A program made the translations under genes and the position numbers. From positions 1-5,519 of the forward strand of contig JASHVC010000484.1 of NCBI GenBank assembly GCA_030039655.1: DNA of 5,519 nt. The letters are read 5' to 3'. The DNA comes from Xanthobacteraceae bacterium. Lineage in GTDB: Bacteria; Pseudomonadota; Alphaproteobacteria; Rhizobiales; Xanthobacteraceae. Below the pieces are notes generated by a model, which saw only the letters and a list, made by a program, of their open reading frames with translations, was not told the origin of the DNA and did no database searches. How positions within the stretch are numbered: the first letter of the stretch is position 1; each line of letters starts with the position of its first letter. Shown here in pieces: positions 1 to 5,092 of the stretch.

Positions 1-113
1 CGTTCGGCCTTGGAGTGCTTTCCGTACCGGTCCACCGCCTGCTGCGCTGCAGCGATCTGGCTTGTGCAAATGAGCACTAAGACGAGGAGAAGAGTTTTCA
101 CGCGCCCAGCCAC
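1..113 (-). CDS. N-terminus of an exported protein of unknown function (partial)
   Basis: The 5' end of a minus-strand gene that runs off the left edge; 37 residues are visible. Seen: starting from GTG at 113, the protein begins MAGRVKTLLLVLVLICTSQI and continues AAAQQAVDRYGKHSKAE. This is a classical Sec signal peptide: basic n-region (R4, K6), hydrophobic core (about residues 8-16), and a likely signal peptidase I site after AAA (21-23), giving a mature protein that starts QQAVDRYGK. The Cys at 16 does not sit in a good lipobox, so a lipoprotein is unlikely. GTG 113 is preferred because GGAGAC at 121-126 lies 7 bases upstream; an in-frame GTG at 101 is the alternative and also leaves a signal peptide. 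The gene diverges from the acyl-CoA synthetase and may share its control region. The product goes to the periplasm or beyond; too little is present to name a family. Confidence 0.6.
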   Translation of the reverse strand, partial: MAGRVKTLLLVLVLICTSQIAAAQQAVDRYGKHSKAE

Positions 114-138
114 CCAACAAGTCTCCAAGGCAATTGCG

Positions 139-150
139 GCGAATATTCGC
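139..150. promoter_or_regulatory. 12-base perfect palindrome in a divergent intergenic region (possible operator)
   Basis: GCGAATATTCGC is a perfect palindrome lying between the two divergent genes, 25 bases upstream of the minus-strand GTG and 117 bases upstream of the acyl-CoA synthetase ATG. Symmetric sites in such positions often bind dimeric regulators. The regulator is unknown and chance cannot be excluded. Just downstream, GTAACC occurs twice (180-185 and 194-199), 14 bases apart. No convincing -35/-10 pair was found for either gene. Confidence 0.3.
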
Positions 151-205
151 GGAGCGTTGCAAGTCGGCGCCCGACACGAGTAACCTTGCACGCGTAACCA
201 TGGGC

Positions 206-221
206 CGGCGGCTCGCCGCCG
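206..221 (+). other. GC-rich hairpin in the leader of the acyl-CoA synthetase gene
   Basis: CGGCGG (206-211) can pair with CCGCCG (216-221) around a CTCG loop, giving a compact 6-bp hairpin. It ends 33 bases before the ribosome binding site of the downstream gene. No U-run follows, so it is not a terminator. It could be a leader element or simply GC-rich sequence. Confidence 0.3.
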
Positions 222-266
222 CTACCCTGTCTGGCGGCAGCAAACAAATGCTCCGGGAGGATCATC

Positions 267-1904
267 ATGCTCGGGCTGATGCAGGATTGGCCGCTGTTGT
301 GCCACCACATCCTCGATCACGCTGCCCTCAATCACGCCGAGCGTGCGGTGATCTCCCGCTCGGTCGAAGGACCGATGCACACCACGAACTACGCCGAGGT
401 CCGCGCGCGAGCGCTACGCGTATCGCAGCGGCTTACCCGCGACGGCATCAGGCTCGGCGACCGGGTCGCGACGCTGGCCTGGAATACGTGGCGGCACCTT
501 GAGGCCTGGTACGGCATCATGGGCATCGGCGCGGTGTATCACACCGTCAATCCGCGCCTGTTTCCCGAGCAAATATGCTGGATCGTCAATCACGCCGAAG
601 ACCGGATGATGATGGTCGATCTCACCTTCGTGCCGATCCTGGAAAAGCTGGCCTCACAGCTCAAGCCGATCGAACGCTACGTGGTGCTCACTGACGCCGC
701 CCATATGCCGGTGACCAGCCTGAACAACGCCGTGCCCTATGAGGAGTGGATCGCGGAGGTGGACGGCGATTTTGCCTGGAAGATGTTCGACGAGAACACG
801 GCCGCCGGTATGTGTTACACGTCCGGCACCACCGGCCACCCCAAGGGCGTGCTCTATTCGCACCGTTCCAACGTACTACATTCGATGATGGCGGCGCAGC
901 CCGATGCCATGGACGTTTCCTCGCGTGACGTGATCATGCCGGTCGTGCCGATGTTTCATGCCAATTGCTGGGGGCTTGCTCTGACCACGCCCATGGTCGG
1001 CGCGGTCATGGTCATGCCCGGCGCCAAGCTCGACGGCGCTTCAATCTATGAGTTGCTCGACAGGTACCGCGTCACCTTCACGGCCGCGGTGCCGACGGTG
1101 TGGCTGATGTTGCTGCAGCATCTTGAAACCAATAGCCTCAAGCTGCCGTACCTCAAGCACGTGGTGATCGGCGGCTCTGCGTGTCCGCGCGCTATGACGC
1201 AGAAATTCCAGGACATCTATGACGTCAAAGTCTGCCACGCCTGGGGCATGACCGAGATGAGCCCGCTCGGCACGCTCGGCTCGCTCAAGCCGGAATATGA
1301 CGCGCTGTCCGGTGAGGCGAGACTTGATGCGCAAATGAAGCAGGGTCATCCTCCGTTTGGCGTCGACATGAAGATCACCGACGACAGTAACCGCGAGTTA
1401 CCGCGCGACGGCAAGACGTTCGGACGGCTCAAGGTCCGCGGCCCGTCAGTGGCGCGCGCCTATTTCAAAGAAGGCTCAAGCGTCCTCGACGACGAGGGCT
1501 TCTTCGACACCGGCGACGTCGCCACTCTCGACCCCTACGGCTACATGCAGATTACCGACCGCTCCAAGGACGTGATCAAATCGGGTGGCGAATGGATTTC
1601 CTCGATCGATCTGGAAAACCTAGCGGTCGGTCATCCGAAAGTCGCCGAGGCCGCTGTGATAGGCGTTCGCCATCCAAAATGGGACGAGCGGCCGCTTCTG
1701 ATCGTCGTGCTGAAGAAAGGCCAGTCCGCCACGAAAGAAGAGTTGCTCAGTTTCATGGAGGGCAAGATCGCCAAGTGGTGGATGCCCGACGATGTGGCCT
1801 TTGTCGATGAAATACCGCACACCGCTACTGGTAAAATTCTGAAAACCGCGCTGCGCGAGAAATTTAAAAATCACGCGCTGCCGACCGTCGCGGCCGCAGA
1901 ATGA
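267..1904 (+). CDS. AlkK-type medium/long-chain fatty acyl-CoA synthetase (AMP-forming)
   Basis: Activates a fatty acid with ATP to an acyl-adenylate and then to acyl-CoA, normally feeding beta-oxidation; probably cytosolic. Seen: a complete 545-residue ANL-superfamily protein. The P-loop YTSGTTGHPKG is at 184-194, VVPMFHANCWG at 226-236, the adenine-side motif HAWGMTE at 324-330, DTGD at 414-417, the hinge region DRSKDVIKSGGEWIS at 431-445, and the C-terminal catalytic lysine K523 in TGKILK. No key residue is missing. Family knowledge: the start (MLGLMQDWPL), length and motif wording resemble Pseudomonas AlkK (about 546 aa); the related methylmercaptopropionate-CoA ligases (DmdB) have similar motifs, so the substrate cannot be read from sequence. 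GGGAGG at 255-260, 6 bases before ATG 267, supports the start. The gene stands alone, with no beta-oxidation gene beside it. Confidence 0.93.
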   Translation: MLGLMQDWPLLCHHILDHAALNHAERAVISRSVEGPMHTTNYAEVRARALRVSQRLTRDGIRLGDRVATLAWNTWRHLEAWYGIMGIGAVYHTVNPRLFPEQICWIVNHAEDRMMMVDLTFVPILEKLASQLKPIERYVVLTDAAHMPVTSLNNAVPYEEWIAEVDGDFAWKMFDENTAAGMCYTSGTTGHPKGVLYSHRSNVLHSMMAAQPDAMDVSSRDVIMPVVPMFHANCWGLALTTPMVGAVMVMPGAKLDGASIYELLDRYRVTFTAAVPTVWLMLLQHLETNSLKLPYLKHVVIGGSACPRAMTQKFQDIYDVKVCHAWGMTEMSPLGTLGSLKPEYDALSGEARLDAQMKQGHPPFGVDMKITDDSNRELPRDGKTFGRLKVRGPSVARAYFKEGSSVLDDEGFFDTGDVATLDPYGYMQITDRSKDVIKSGGEWISSIDLENLAVGHPKVAEAAVIGVRHPKWDERPLLIVVLKKGQSATKEELLSFMEGKIAKWWMPDDVAFVDEIPHTATGKILKTALREKFKNHALPTVAAAE

Positions 1905-1911
1905 GCCCGCT

Positions 1912-1938
1912 CCCGGTGGCCGCCTAGATCCGGGTTTT
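1912..1938 (+). terminator. Weak candidate terminator after the acyl-CoA synthetase gene
   Basis: CCCGG (1912-1916) can pair with CCGGG (1930-1934), followed by TTTT (1935-1938), beginning 8 bases after the stop codon. The stem is only 5 bp and the loop is 13 bases, so it is marginal. No better terminator is seen before the next gene. Confidence 0.3.
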
Positions 1939-2101
1939 CTGGAGCCTTCGTCCACAGGATGCATAGCGGGATGCGCGAGCGGCATAACTTTTTGCTGCGG
2001 TCGAACGAGGCCGAAGAATATTTAGATTTTGTAAACCAATCAGTAACTTAGGGTAAAGCTCTACCACGCGGGATAATTCACGCTAACAAGATGAAAGAAT
2101 T

Positions 2102-2145
2102 CGCGGCAACGCCGCGCCGCATAATGACCACATTTGGCCGGTCAT
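2102..2145 (+). promoter_or_regulatory. Two tandem inverted repeats upstream of the RlpA-like gene
   Basis: CGCGGC (2102-2107) and GCCGCG (2111-2116) form a perfect 6-bp stem with an AAC loop. Eight bases later, ATGACC (2124-2129) and GGTCAT (2140-2145) form a perfect 6-base inverted repeat with 10 bases between the arms, the geometry of a dimeric regulator's operator. The pair ends 64 bases before the start codon, in the promoter or 5' leader. Whether they act as DNA sites, RNA hairpins or neither is unknown. Confidence 0.35.
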
Positions 2146-2209
2146 AGCGCCATTGGCTCCAGCATCGTGAGCCACTCACACTTCCCATCAACAACGATAA
2201 AGGTAGATC

Positions 2210-2581
2210 ATGGCTCGGCATAGCCTGATTAAACTTGCGTACGTGTCAGCTATTGTTGCGTCCATTCTATCAATACCAATTACTGCTTCCGCACAGACGG
2301 GAATAGCGTCAGTCTATTCCGGGGGACGAACCGCCAACGGCGAACGGGCGAATCCGCGCAATCTAACCGCAGCGCATCGTTCGCTACCGTTCGGTACGTT
2401 GGTAAGGGTCACCAACAACCACACGGGCCGTTCGGTGGTGGTGCGGATCAACGACCGGGGGCCGTTCATACGCGGCCGCGTGATCGATCTGATGCCAGCC
2501 GCCGCGCGCGCGATCGGCTGTGACGGCCTCGCCCGCGTCACGCTGACGATTGTTGGAAAAACGCACGGCAGAACCGTCTAA
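2210..2581 (+). CDS. Short secreted RlpA-family (double-psi beta-barrel) protein
   Basis: Likely a periplasmic RlpA-like protein; RlpA lytic transglycosylases cleave peptidoglycan strands lacking stem peptides, often at the septum. Seen: 123 residues with a signal peptide (K8 near the start, hydrophobic core about 11-25, cleavage probably after ASA at 28), then a double-psi beta-barrel from about 31 to 115. Diagnostic segments are TANGERANP (41-49), [17 protein letters not shown] (53-69) and [18 protein letters not shown] (77-94). The residues corresponding to the catalytic Glu, His and Asp of characterised RlpA appear present as E45, H56 and D82. Oddities: the N-terminal ASWYG-type motif is ASVYSG here, the loop before TANGE is short, and there is no SPOR domain, so septal targeting by denuded glycan is not expected. 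AGG at 2201-2203 lies 6 bases before ATG 2210. The gene is monocistronic and closed by a strong terminator. Enzymatic activity is inferred. Confidence 0.88.
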   Translation: MARHSLIKLAYVSAIVASILSIPITASAQTGIASVYSGGRTANGERANPRNLTAAHRSLPFGTLVRVTNNHTGRSVVVRINDRGPFIRGRVIDLMPAAARAIGCDGLARVTLTIVGKTHGRTV

Positions 2582-2582
2582 G

Positions 2583-2607
2583 CGCAACTCTGTCTACTCA
2601 AGTTGCG
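2583..2607 (+). other. Hairpin between the RlpA-like stop codon and its terminator
   Basis: CGCAACT (2583-2589) is the exact reverse complement of AGTTGCG (2601-2607), giving a 7-bp stem with an 11-base loop immediately after the stop codon. It stands just ahead of the strong terminator and may stabilise the transcript 3' end. Confidence 0.4.
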
Positions 2608-2613
2608 TGAAAG

Positions 2614-2642
2614 AGCGGGGAGCATCGGCTCCCCGCTTTTTT
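2614..2642 (+). terminator. Strong rho-independent terminator of the RlpA-like gene
   Basis: A perfect 10-bp GC-rich stem: AGCGGGGAGC (2614-2623) pairs with GCTCCCCGCT (2628-2637) around the loop ATCG, and six T residues follow (2637-2642). It lies 33 bases after the RlpA-like stop and 28 bases beyond the 3' end of the convergent hydrolase gene. Read from the minus strand the same stem is followed by CTTTCA, so it could terminate the hydrolase transcript only weakly. Confidence 0.92.
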
Positions 2643-2670
2643 ACGCGCGAGTTCGGAAGATTGCCGCGCC

Positions 2671-3462
2671 CTAGAACTCACCGACGGCGGCGATCAGGCG
2701 CTCGATATCCTCGGGCCGTGACAAGCGATGGTCCCCATCCTTGACCAAGGTGAGCACGACGTCGTCGGAGGCGAGCCGCGCCACCAGCGCCTGGGCGTGC
2801 TGCCACGGCACGTCGGGGTCCTGGACGCCCTGCAGAATGCGCACCGGGGAGCCGGTCTCGATCATGCCGCCGAGCAGCAGATGTTTGCGGCCCTCCTCGA
2901 TCAGACCCTTCGTGACCAGATAAGGCTCAGACGAATACGCGGATGGCCGCTCCCAGACTCCCTTCTCGGCAAGCTCGCTCTTGATTGCCGGCGTGAACCG
3001 CTGCCACATCAGTTCCTCGGTAAAATCGACCGCCGGCGCGATGAGCACGAGTCCGGCGACGGAGCCCGGCCCGTTCTGTCCGCGCCGCTTCAAGGCCCGC
3101 ACCAGCAGCAGCGCCAGCCAGCCTCCCATGGATGAGCCGACCAAAATCTGCGGTCCGCGGCAGTAGGCGTCGAACACCGCAAGGCTCTCTGCGAGCCAGC
3201 GGCCGATCGTTCCGTCGATGAACTTGCCTTCCGATTCGCCGTGGCCGGAATAATCGAACCGCAGGCAGGCGCGGCCATGAAGTTCTGCCCAATAGGCGAG
3301 CGCTTCGGCTTTAGTGCCTTTCATGTCGGACTTGTAGCCGGAGAGCCAGAACAGGCCGGGCATGGCGCCTTCGTGCTGCCGCACCGCAATGGCACGGCGG
3401 TCGCCCCCCTTCCCAATTTGCAGAAATTTCAGACCCTTATCGTTCATTTTACTTTGATCCAT
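2671..3462 (-). CDS. Alpha/beta hydrolase resembling ABHD10 (thioesterase/esterase-like)
   Basis: Serine hydrolase of the alpha/beta fold, 263 residues, no signal peptide or membrane segment, so probably cytosolic. Seen: the oxyanion-region segment WLSGYKSDMKGTKAEA (39-54), RFDYSGHGESEG (68-79), the nucleophile elbow GSSMGG (109-114) with S111, the acid in GVQDPDVPW (probably D215), and the catalytic His in GDHRLS (H245). The triad is complete. Family knowledge: GTKA, the RFDYSGxG segment, QILVGSSxGGW and the xDxVPW-DHR ending match, from memory, mitochondrial ABHD10, described as a depalmitoylase/thioesterase and glucuronide hydrolase; the bacterial substrate is unknown. Start: ATG 3462 is chosen, with AGG 3-4 bases upstream and AAGG farther up, both weak; ATG 3447 (residue 6) is the alternative and has no better site. 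Transcribed alone, convergent with the RlpA-like gene and divergent from infC. Confidence 0.88.
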   Translation of the reverse strand: MDQSKMNDKGLKFLQIGKGGDRRAIAVRQHEGAMPGLFWLSGYKSDMKGTKAEALAYWAELHGRACLRFDYSGHGESEGKFIDGTIGRWLAESLAVFDAYCRGPQILVGSSMGGWLALLLVRALKRRGQNGPGSVAGLVLIAPAVDFTEELMWQRFTPAIKSELAEKGVWERPSAYSSEPYLVTKGLIEEGRKHLLLGGMIETGSPVRILQGVQDPDVPWQHAQALVARLASDDVVLTLVKDGDHRLSRPEDIERLIAAVGEF

Positions 3463-3598
3463 CAGCCTGACGCTGGCCTTGCGGACCGCGGGCCGGGGCG
3501 ACTAAGCCAATGCTCGTTGCGGCTCACACTGACTGAGGGGCGCCGGGATGGCGCAAGATAGATCACGCTTTCGGCGCTGCACGCAACGCGCAATGTCG

Positions 3599-3627
3599 TT
3601 GACTTATTGATGGAAACTCCCGATCTT
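3599..3627 (+). promoter_or_regulatory. Possible infC promoter
   Basis: TTGACT (3599-3604) is a good -35 element. GATCTT lies 17 bases downstream (3622-3627), a weak match to a -10 box. It would leave a leader of roughly 90 bases before the infC start. Only the -35 half is persuasive. Confidence 0.3.
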
Positions 3628-3645
3628 CTGCGTTTGCCGAATAGC

Positions 3646-3657
3646 CATCCGCGGATG
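3646..3657. promoter_or_regulatory. 12-base perfect palindrome in the infC leader
   Basis: CATCCGCGGATG is a perfect palindrome 69 bases upstream of the infC start and just downstream of the candidate promoter, a position where an operator could act. A smaller inverted repeat AACGG-C-CCGTT (3690-3700) follows, 11 bases before the Shine-Dalgarno sequence. Function unknown. Confidence 0.25.
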
Positions 3658-3711
3658 CATATGTTTCGTGGTCCGCAAAACGGATTGTGAACGGCCCGTT
3701 GCAACAGACAC

Positions 3712-3729
3712 AAGGAGACTGACCCCATT
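3712..3729 (+). promoter_or_regulatory. infC ribosome binding site and AUU start codon
   Basis: AAGGAG (3712-3717) precedes ATT (3727-3729) by 9 bases. In this frame the nearest upstream stop is TGA at 3688-3690, and there is no ATG, GTG or TTG between that stop and TTG 3892, which lies deep inside the N-terminal domain. The ATT is therefore the only sensible start. A near-universal AUU start on infC is the known basis of IF-3 autoregulation: IF-3 rejects initiation at its own non-canonical codon. Confidence 0.92.
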
Positions 3730-4266
3730 CGTCGCCCGATCAGAACCGCGCAGCCCGCTCCGAAGGAGGGACCGCGCATCAACGAGGAGATCCGCGTTCG
3801 CGAGGTCCAGCTCATAGACAAAGACGGCGCCAACAAGGGCGTCACCGAAATCAACGCCGCGCTAGCCCTGGCCCAGGAGGCCGGGCTGGATTTGGTGGAG
3901 ATAGCTCCGAACTCCGCCCCGCCGGTGTGCAAGATTCTCGATTACGGCAAATACAAATATCAGGCGCAGAAGAAGGCCGCTGAAGCGCGCAAAAAGCAAA
4001 AAGTCGTCGAGATCAAGGAAATCAAGCTGCGGCCGATGATCGACGATCACGATTACGACGTGAAGATGCGATCCATGCAGCGCTTCTTTGAGGAAGGCGA
4101 CAAGGTCAAGGTGACACTGCGCTTCCGCGGCCGCGAGATGGCGCACCAGGAACTCGGCTACAAACTGCTCGACCGGGTCAAAGGCGATACATTGAAAATC
4201 GCCAAGGTCGAACAGGAGCCGCGCTTCGAGGGCCGCCAGGTGGTCATGGTCCTTGCCCCCCGCTGA
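3727..4266 (+). CDS. infC: Translation initiation factor IF-3
   Basis: Binds the 30S subunit, prevents premature 50S joining and checks the start codon and initiator tRNA. Seen: 179 residues from ATT, the usual length in this group, starting [20 protein letters not shown]. The N-terminal domain (about 15-85) includes [15 protein letters not shown] and [20 protein letters not shown] followed by [10 protein letters not shown] basic linker with [11 protein letters not shown] joins it to the C-terminal domain (about 92-178), with [30 protein letters not shown] and the terminal [12 protein letters not shown]. It is complete and intact. Taking TTG 3892 as start would lose the first 55 residues. The AUU start implies negative autogenous control of translation. 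First gene of infC-rpmI-rplT, with 196 bases to rpmI that hold structure candidates. Confidence 0.97.
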   Translation: MRRPIRTAQPAPKEGPRINEEIRVREVQLIDKDGANKGVTEINAALALAQEAGLDLVEIAPNSAPPVCKILDYGKYKYQAQKKAAEARKKQKVVEIKEIKLRPMIDDHDYDVKMRSMQRFFEEGDKVKVTLRFRGREMAHQELGYKLLDRVKGDTLKIAKVEQEPRFEGRQVVMVLAPR

Positions 4267-4293
4267 CCCCGCTAGCCATTAGTCGGGGCGGGG
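4258..4293 (+). other. Two-tier GC hairpin over the infC stop codon
   Basis: CCCCG (4258-4262) can pair with CGGGG (4289-4293), and CCCCG (4267-4271) with CGGGG (4284-4288), with a 4-base CTGA bulge on the 5' side and a 12-base loop. The infC stop (4264-4266) lies in the bulge. No U-run follows, so it is not a simple terminator; it could be a processing or pausing structure between infC and rpmI. Confidence 0.4.
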
Positions 4294-4389
4294 TTCGGCA
4301 GAGCCGCCGATTGCCATAAACGGTGGTCTCTGTCATAACCGCGCCCTCCCGCTGCCCGGCTGATCAAAGGGCTGCCGTGGCGGCGCGAC

Positions 4390-4422
4390 GTGCTCAAGCA
4401 CAATCAGCTCGTTTTGCGAGCA
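4390..4422 (+). promoter_or_regulatory. Candidate alternative hairpins in the rpmI leader
   Basis: Two small hairpins can form: GTGC-TCAA-GCAC (4390-4401) and GCTCG-TTTTG-CGAGC (4407-4421). TGCTC (4391-4395) can instead pair with GAGCA (4418-4422), which would dismantle both. This lies 28 bases upstream of the rpmI ribosome binding site. In E. coli and Bacillus, L20 represses this gene cluster by binding leader RNA, so a regulatory leader is plausible here, but no homology to those leaders is visible. A short GGCC-AAT-GGCC repeat (4432-4442) follows. Confidence 0.3.
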
Positions 4423-4462
4423 TTTCGGCGGGGCCAATGGCCGGCTGCCAAAGGAGAGCCAA

Positions 4463-4663
4463 ATGCCCAAGTTGAAGACCAAATCGGGCGCCAAGAAGCG
4501 CTTCAAGGTGACGGGGACCGGAAAGGTCCTCTATCAGCAGTCGCACAAACGCCACGGCATGATTAAGCGCAGCAAAAAGCAGATTCGCCAGCTGCGTGGC
4601 ACAAACGTGCTGTTTAAGACCGACGGCGACAACATCATAAAATACTTTCTACCGAACAGCTGA
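4463..4663 (+). CDS. rpmI: 50S ribosomal protein L35
   Basis: Small basic structural protein of the large ribosomal subunit. Seen: 66 residues, the normal bacterial L35 length, beginning [20 protein letters not shown] and containing [19 protein letters not shown] and the ending [11 protein letters not shown], all typical. The segment LYQQSH (23-28) replaces a stretch that is usually small or polar in relatives and is in a variable part of the family. AAGGAG (4451-4456), 6 bases before ATG 4463, fixes the start. Second gene of the infC cluster, followed after 60 bases by rplT; translation is probably coupled to control by L20, as in other bacteria (inference). Confidence 0.97.
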   Translation: MPKLKTKSGAKKRFKVTGTGKVLYQQSHKRHGMIKRSKKQIRQLRGTNVLFKTDGDNIIKYFLPNS

Positions 4664-4692
4664 TTGTTCCGGCCGCCTGATGCGGCCGCAAT
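4663..4692 (+). other. Stable intercistronic hairpin between rpmI and rplT
   Basis: CGGCCGC (4670-4676) is the exact complement of GCGGCCG (4682-4688) around the loop CTGAT. ATTG (4663-4666) can add four pairs with CAAT (4689-4692) across a 3-base bulge, for 11 pairs in all. It starts at the rpmI stop codon and ends 19 bases before the rplT ribosome binding site. No U-run follows, so read-through is expected; processing, stability or a protein-binding role is possible. Confidence 0.5.
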
Positions 4693-4723
4693 TCGCGCTT
4701 TACATTCCGAGAGGAGATTTCTC

Positions 4724-5080
4724 ATGGCACGCGTCAAACGCGGCGTCACCGCCCATGCCAAGCACAAAAAAGTGCTGAAGGCCGCCAAAGGCTATTACGG
4801 CCGGCGAAAGAATACGATCCGCATCGCCAAGCAGGCGGTCGAGAAGGCGCAGCAATACGCCTATCGCGACCGCAAGCGCCGCAAGCGCACGTTCCGCGCC
4901 CTATGGATCCAACGGCTTAACGCGGCCGTACGCCCGTTTGGACTCAACTACAGCCGCTTTATCGCCGGCCTGAGCAAGGCCGGGATCGTGGTGGACCGTA
5001 AGGTGCTCTCAGATCTTGCCATCACCGAGCCCGCAGCGTTCGAGGCGATTGTCGGTCAGGCCAAATCGGCACTCGCCTAG
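4724..5080 (+). CDS. rplT: 50S ribosomal protein L20
   Basis: Binds 23S rRNA early in 50S assembly and, in well-studied bacteria, represses its own operon. Seen: 118 residues, the standard length, with the long basic N-terminal extension ([20 protein letters not shown], then [10 protein letters not shown] at 22-31) and the family signature around [17 protein letters not shown] (52-68), followed by the globular RNA-binding domain with [11 protein letters not shown] (73-83) and [10 protein letters not shown] (90-99). ATG 4724 is chosen because GAGGAG (4711-4716) precedes it by 7 bases and MARVKRG is the universal L20 start; the frame is open further upstream to the rpmI stop but without homology. 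Intact. Last gene of the cluster in this window; a palindromic repeat begins 13 bases after its stop. Confidence 0.97.
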   Translation: MARVKRGVTAHAKHKKVLKAAKGYYGRRKNTIRIAKQAVEKAQQYAYRDRKRRKRTFRALWIQRLNAAVRPFGLNYSRFIAGLSKAGIVVDRKVLSDLAITEPAAFEAIVGQAKSALA

Positions 5081-5092
5081 GCTTTGAGGATC

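Larger units (their letters stand above)
1905..2209. other. 305-base intergenic region between the acyl-CoA synthetase and the RlpA-like gene
   Basis: No convincing gene on either strand; a minus-strand reading frame reaching into it from 1620 is mainly antisense to the acyl-CoA synthetase. The middle (about 2011-2060) is clearly more AT-rich than its surroundings and is the likeliest promoter location for the RlpA-like gene, although no clean -35/-10 pair stands out. It carries GTAA three times (2031, 2043, 2053). Two inverted repeats follow: CGCGGC-AAC-GCCGCG (2102-2116) and ATGACC-N10-GGTCAT (2124-2145). Confidence 0.5.

Noticed and set aside
134..502. A plus-strand reading frame overlapping the start of the acyl-CoA synthetase
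   Set aside because: Out of frame with the conserved protein, Arg/Ala/Pro-rich composition typical of an alternative frame in GC-rich DNA.
1620..1985. A 121-codon minus-strand reading frame over the end of the acyl-CoA synthetase gene
   Set aside because: Most of it is antisense to a conserved C-terminal domain, and it has no recognisable family features.
2728..3135. Plus-strand reading frames antisense to the alpha/beta hydrolase
   Set aside because: They mirror a gene with a complete catalytic triad and conserved motifs; no independent evidence.
3612..3636. GGAAAC...CGTTT as a possible EcfG general-stress promoter for infC
   Set aside because: The spacing between the halves is shorter than the 16-17 bases expected for that promoter class.
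3462..3932. A 156-codon minus-strand reading frame between the hydrolase and infC
   Set aside because: Its 5' half is antisense to infC, composition is Ser/Arg-rich shadow-like, no recognisable domain and no good ribosome binding site.
4664..4674. Shared 11-mer TTGTTCCGGCC in the rpmI-rplT hairpin and in the repeat near 5108
   Set aside because: Too short in GC-rich DNA, flanks differ, and the rpmI-rplT hairpin lacks the rest of the repeat.
4664..4723. Upstream extension of rplT to the end of rpmI
   Set aside because: The extra 20 residues have no L20 homology, and ATG 4724 has a well-placed Shine-Dalgarno and the universal MARVKRG start.
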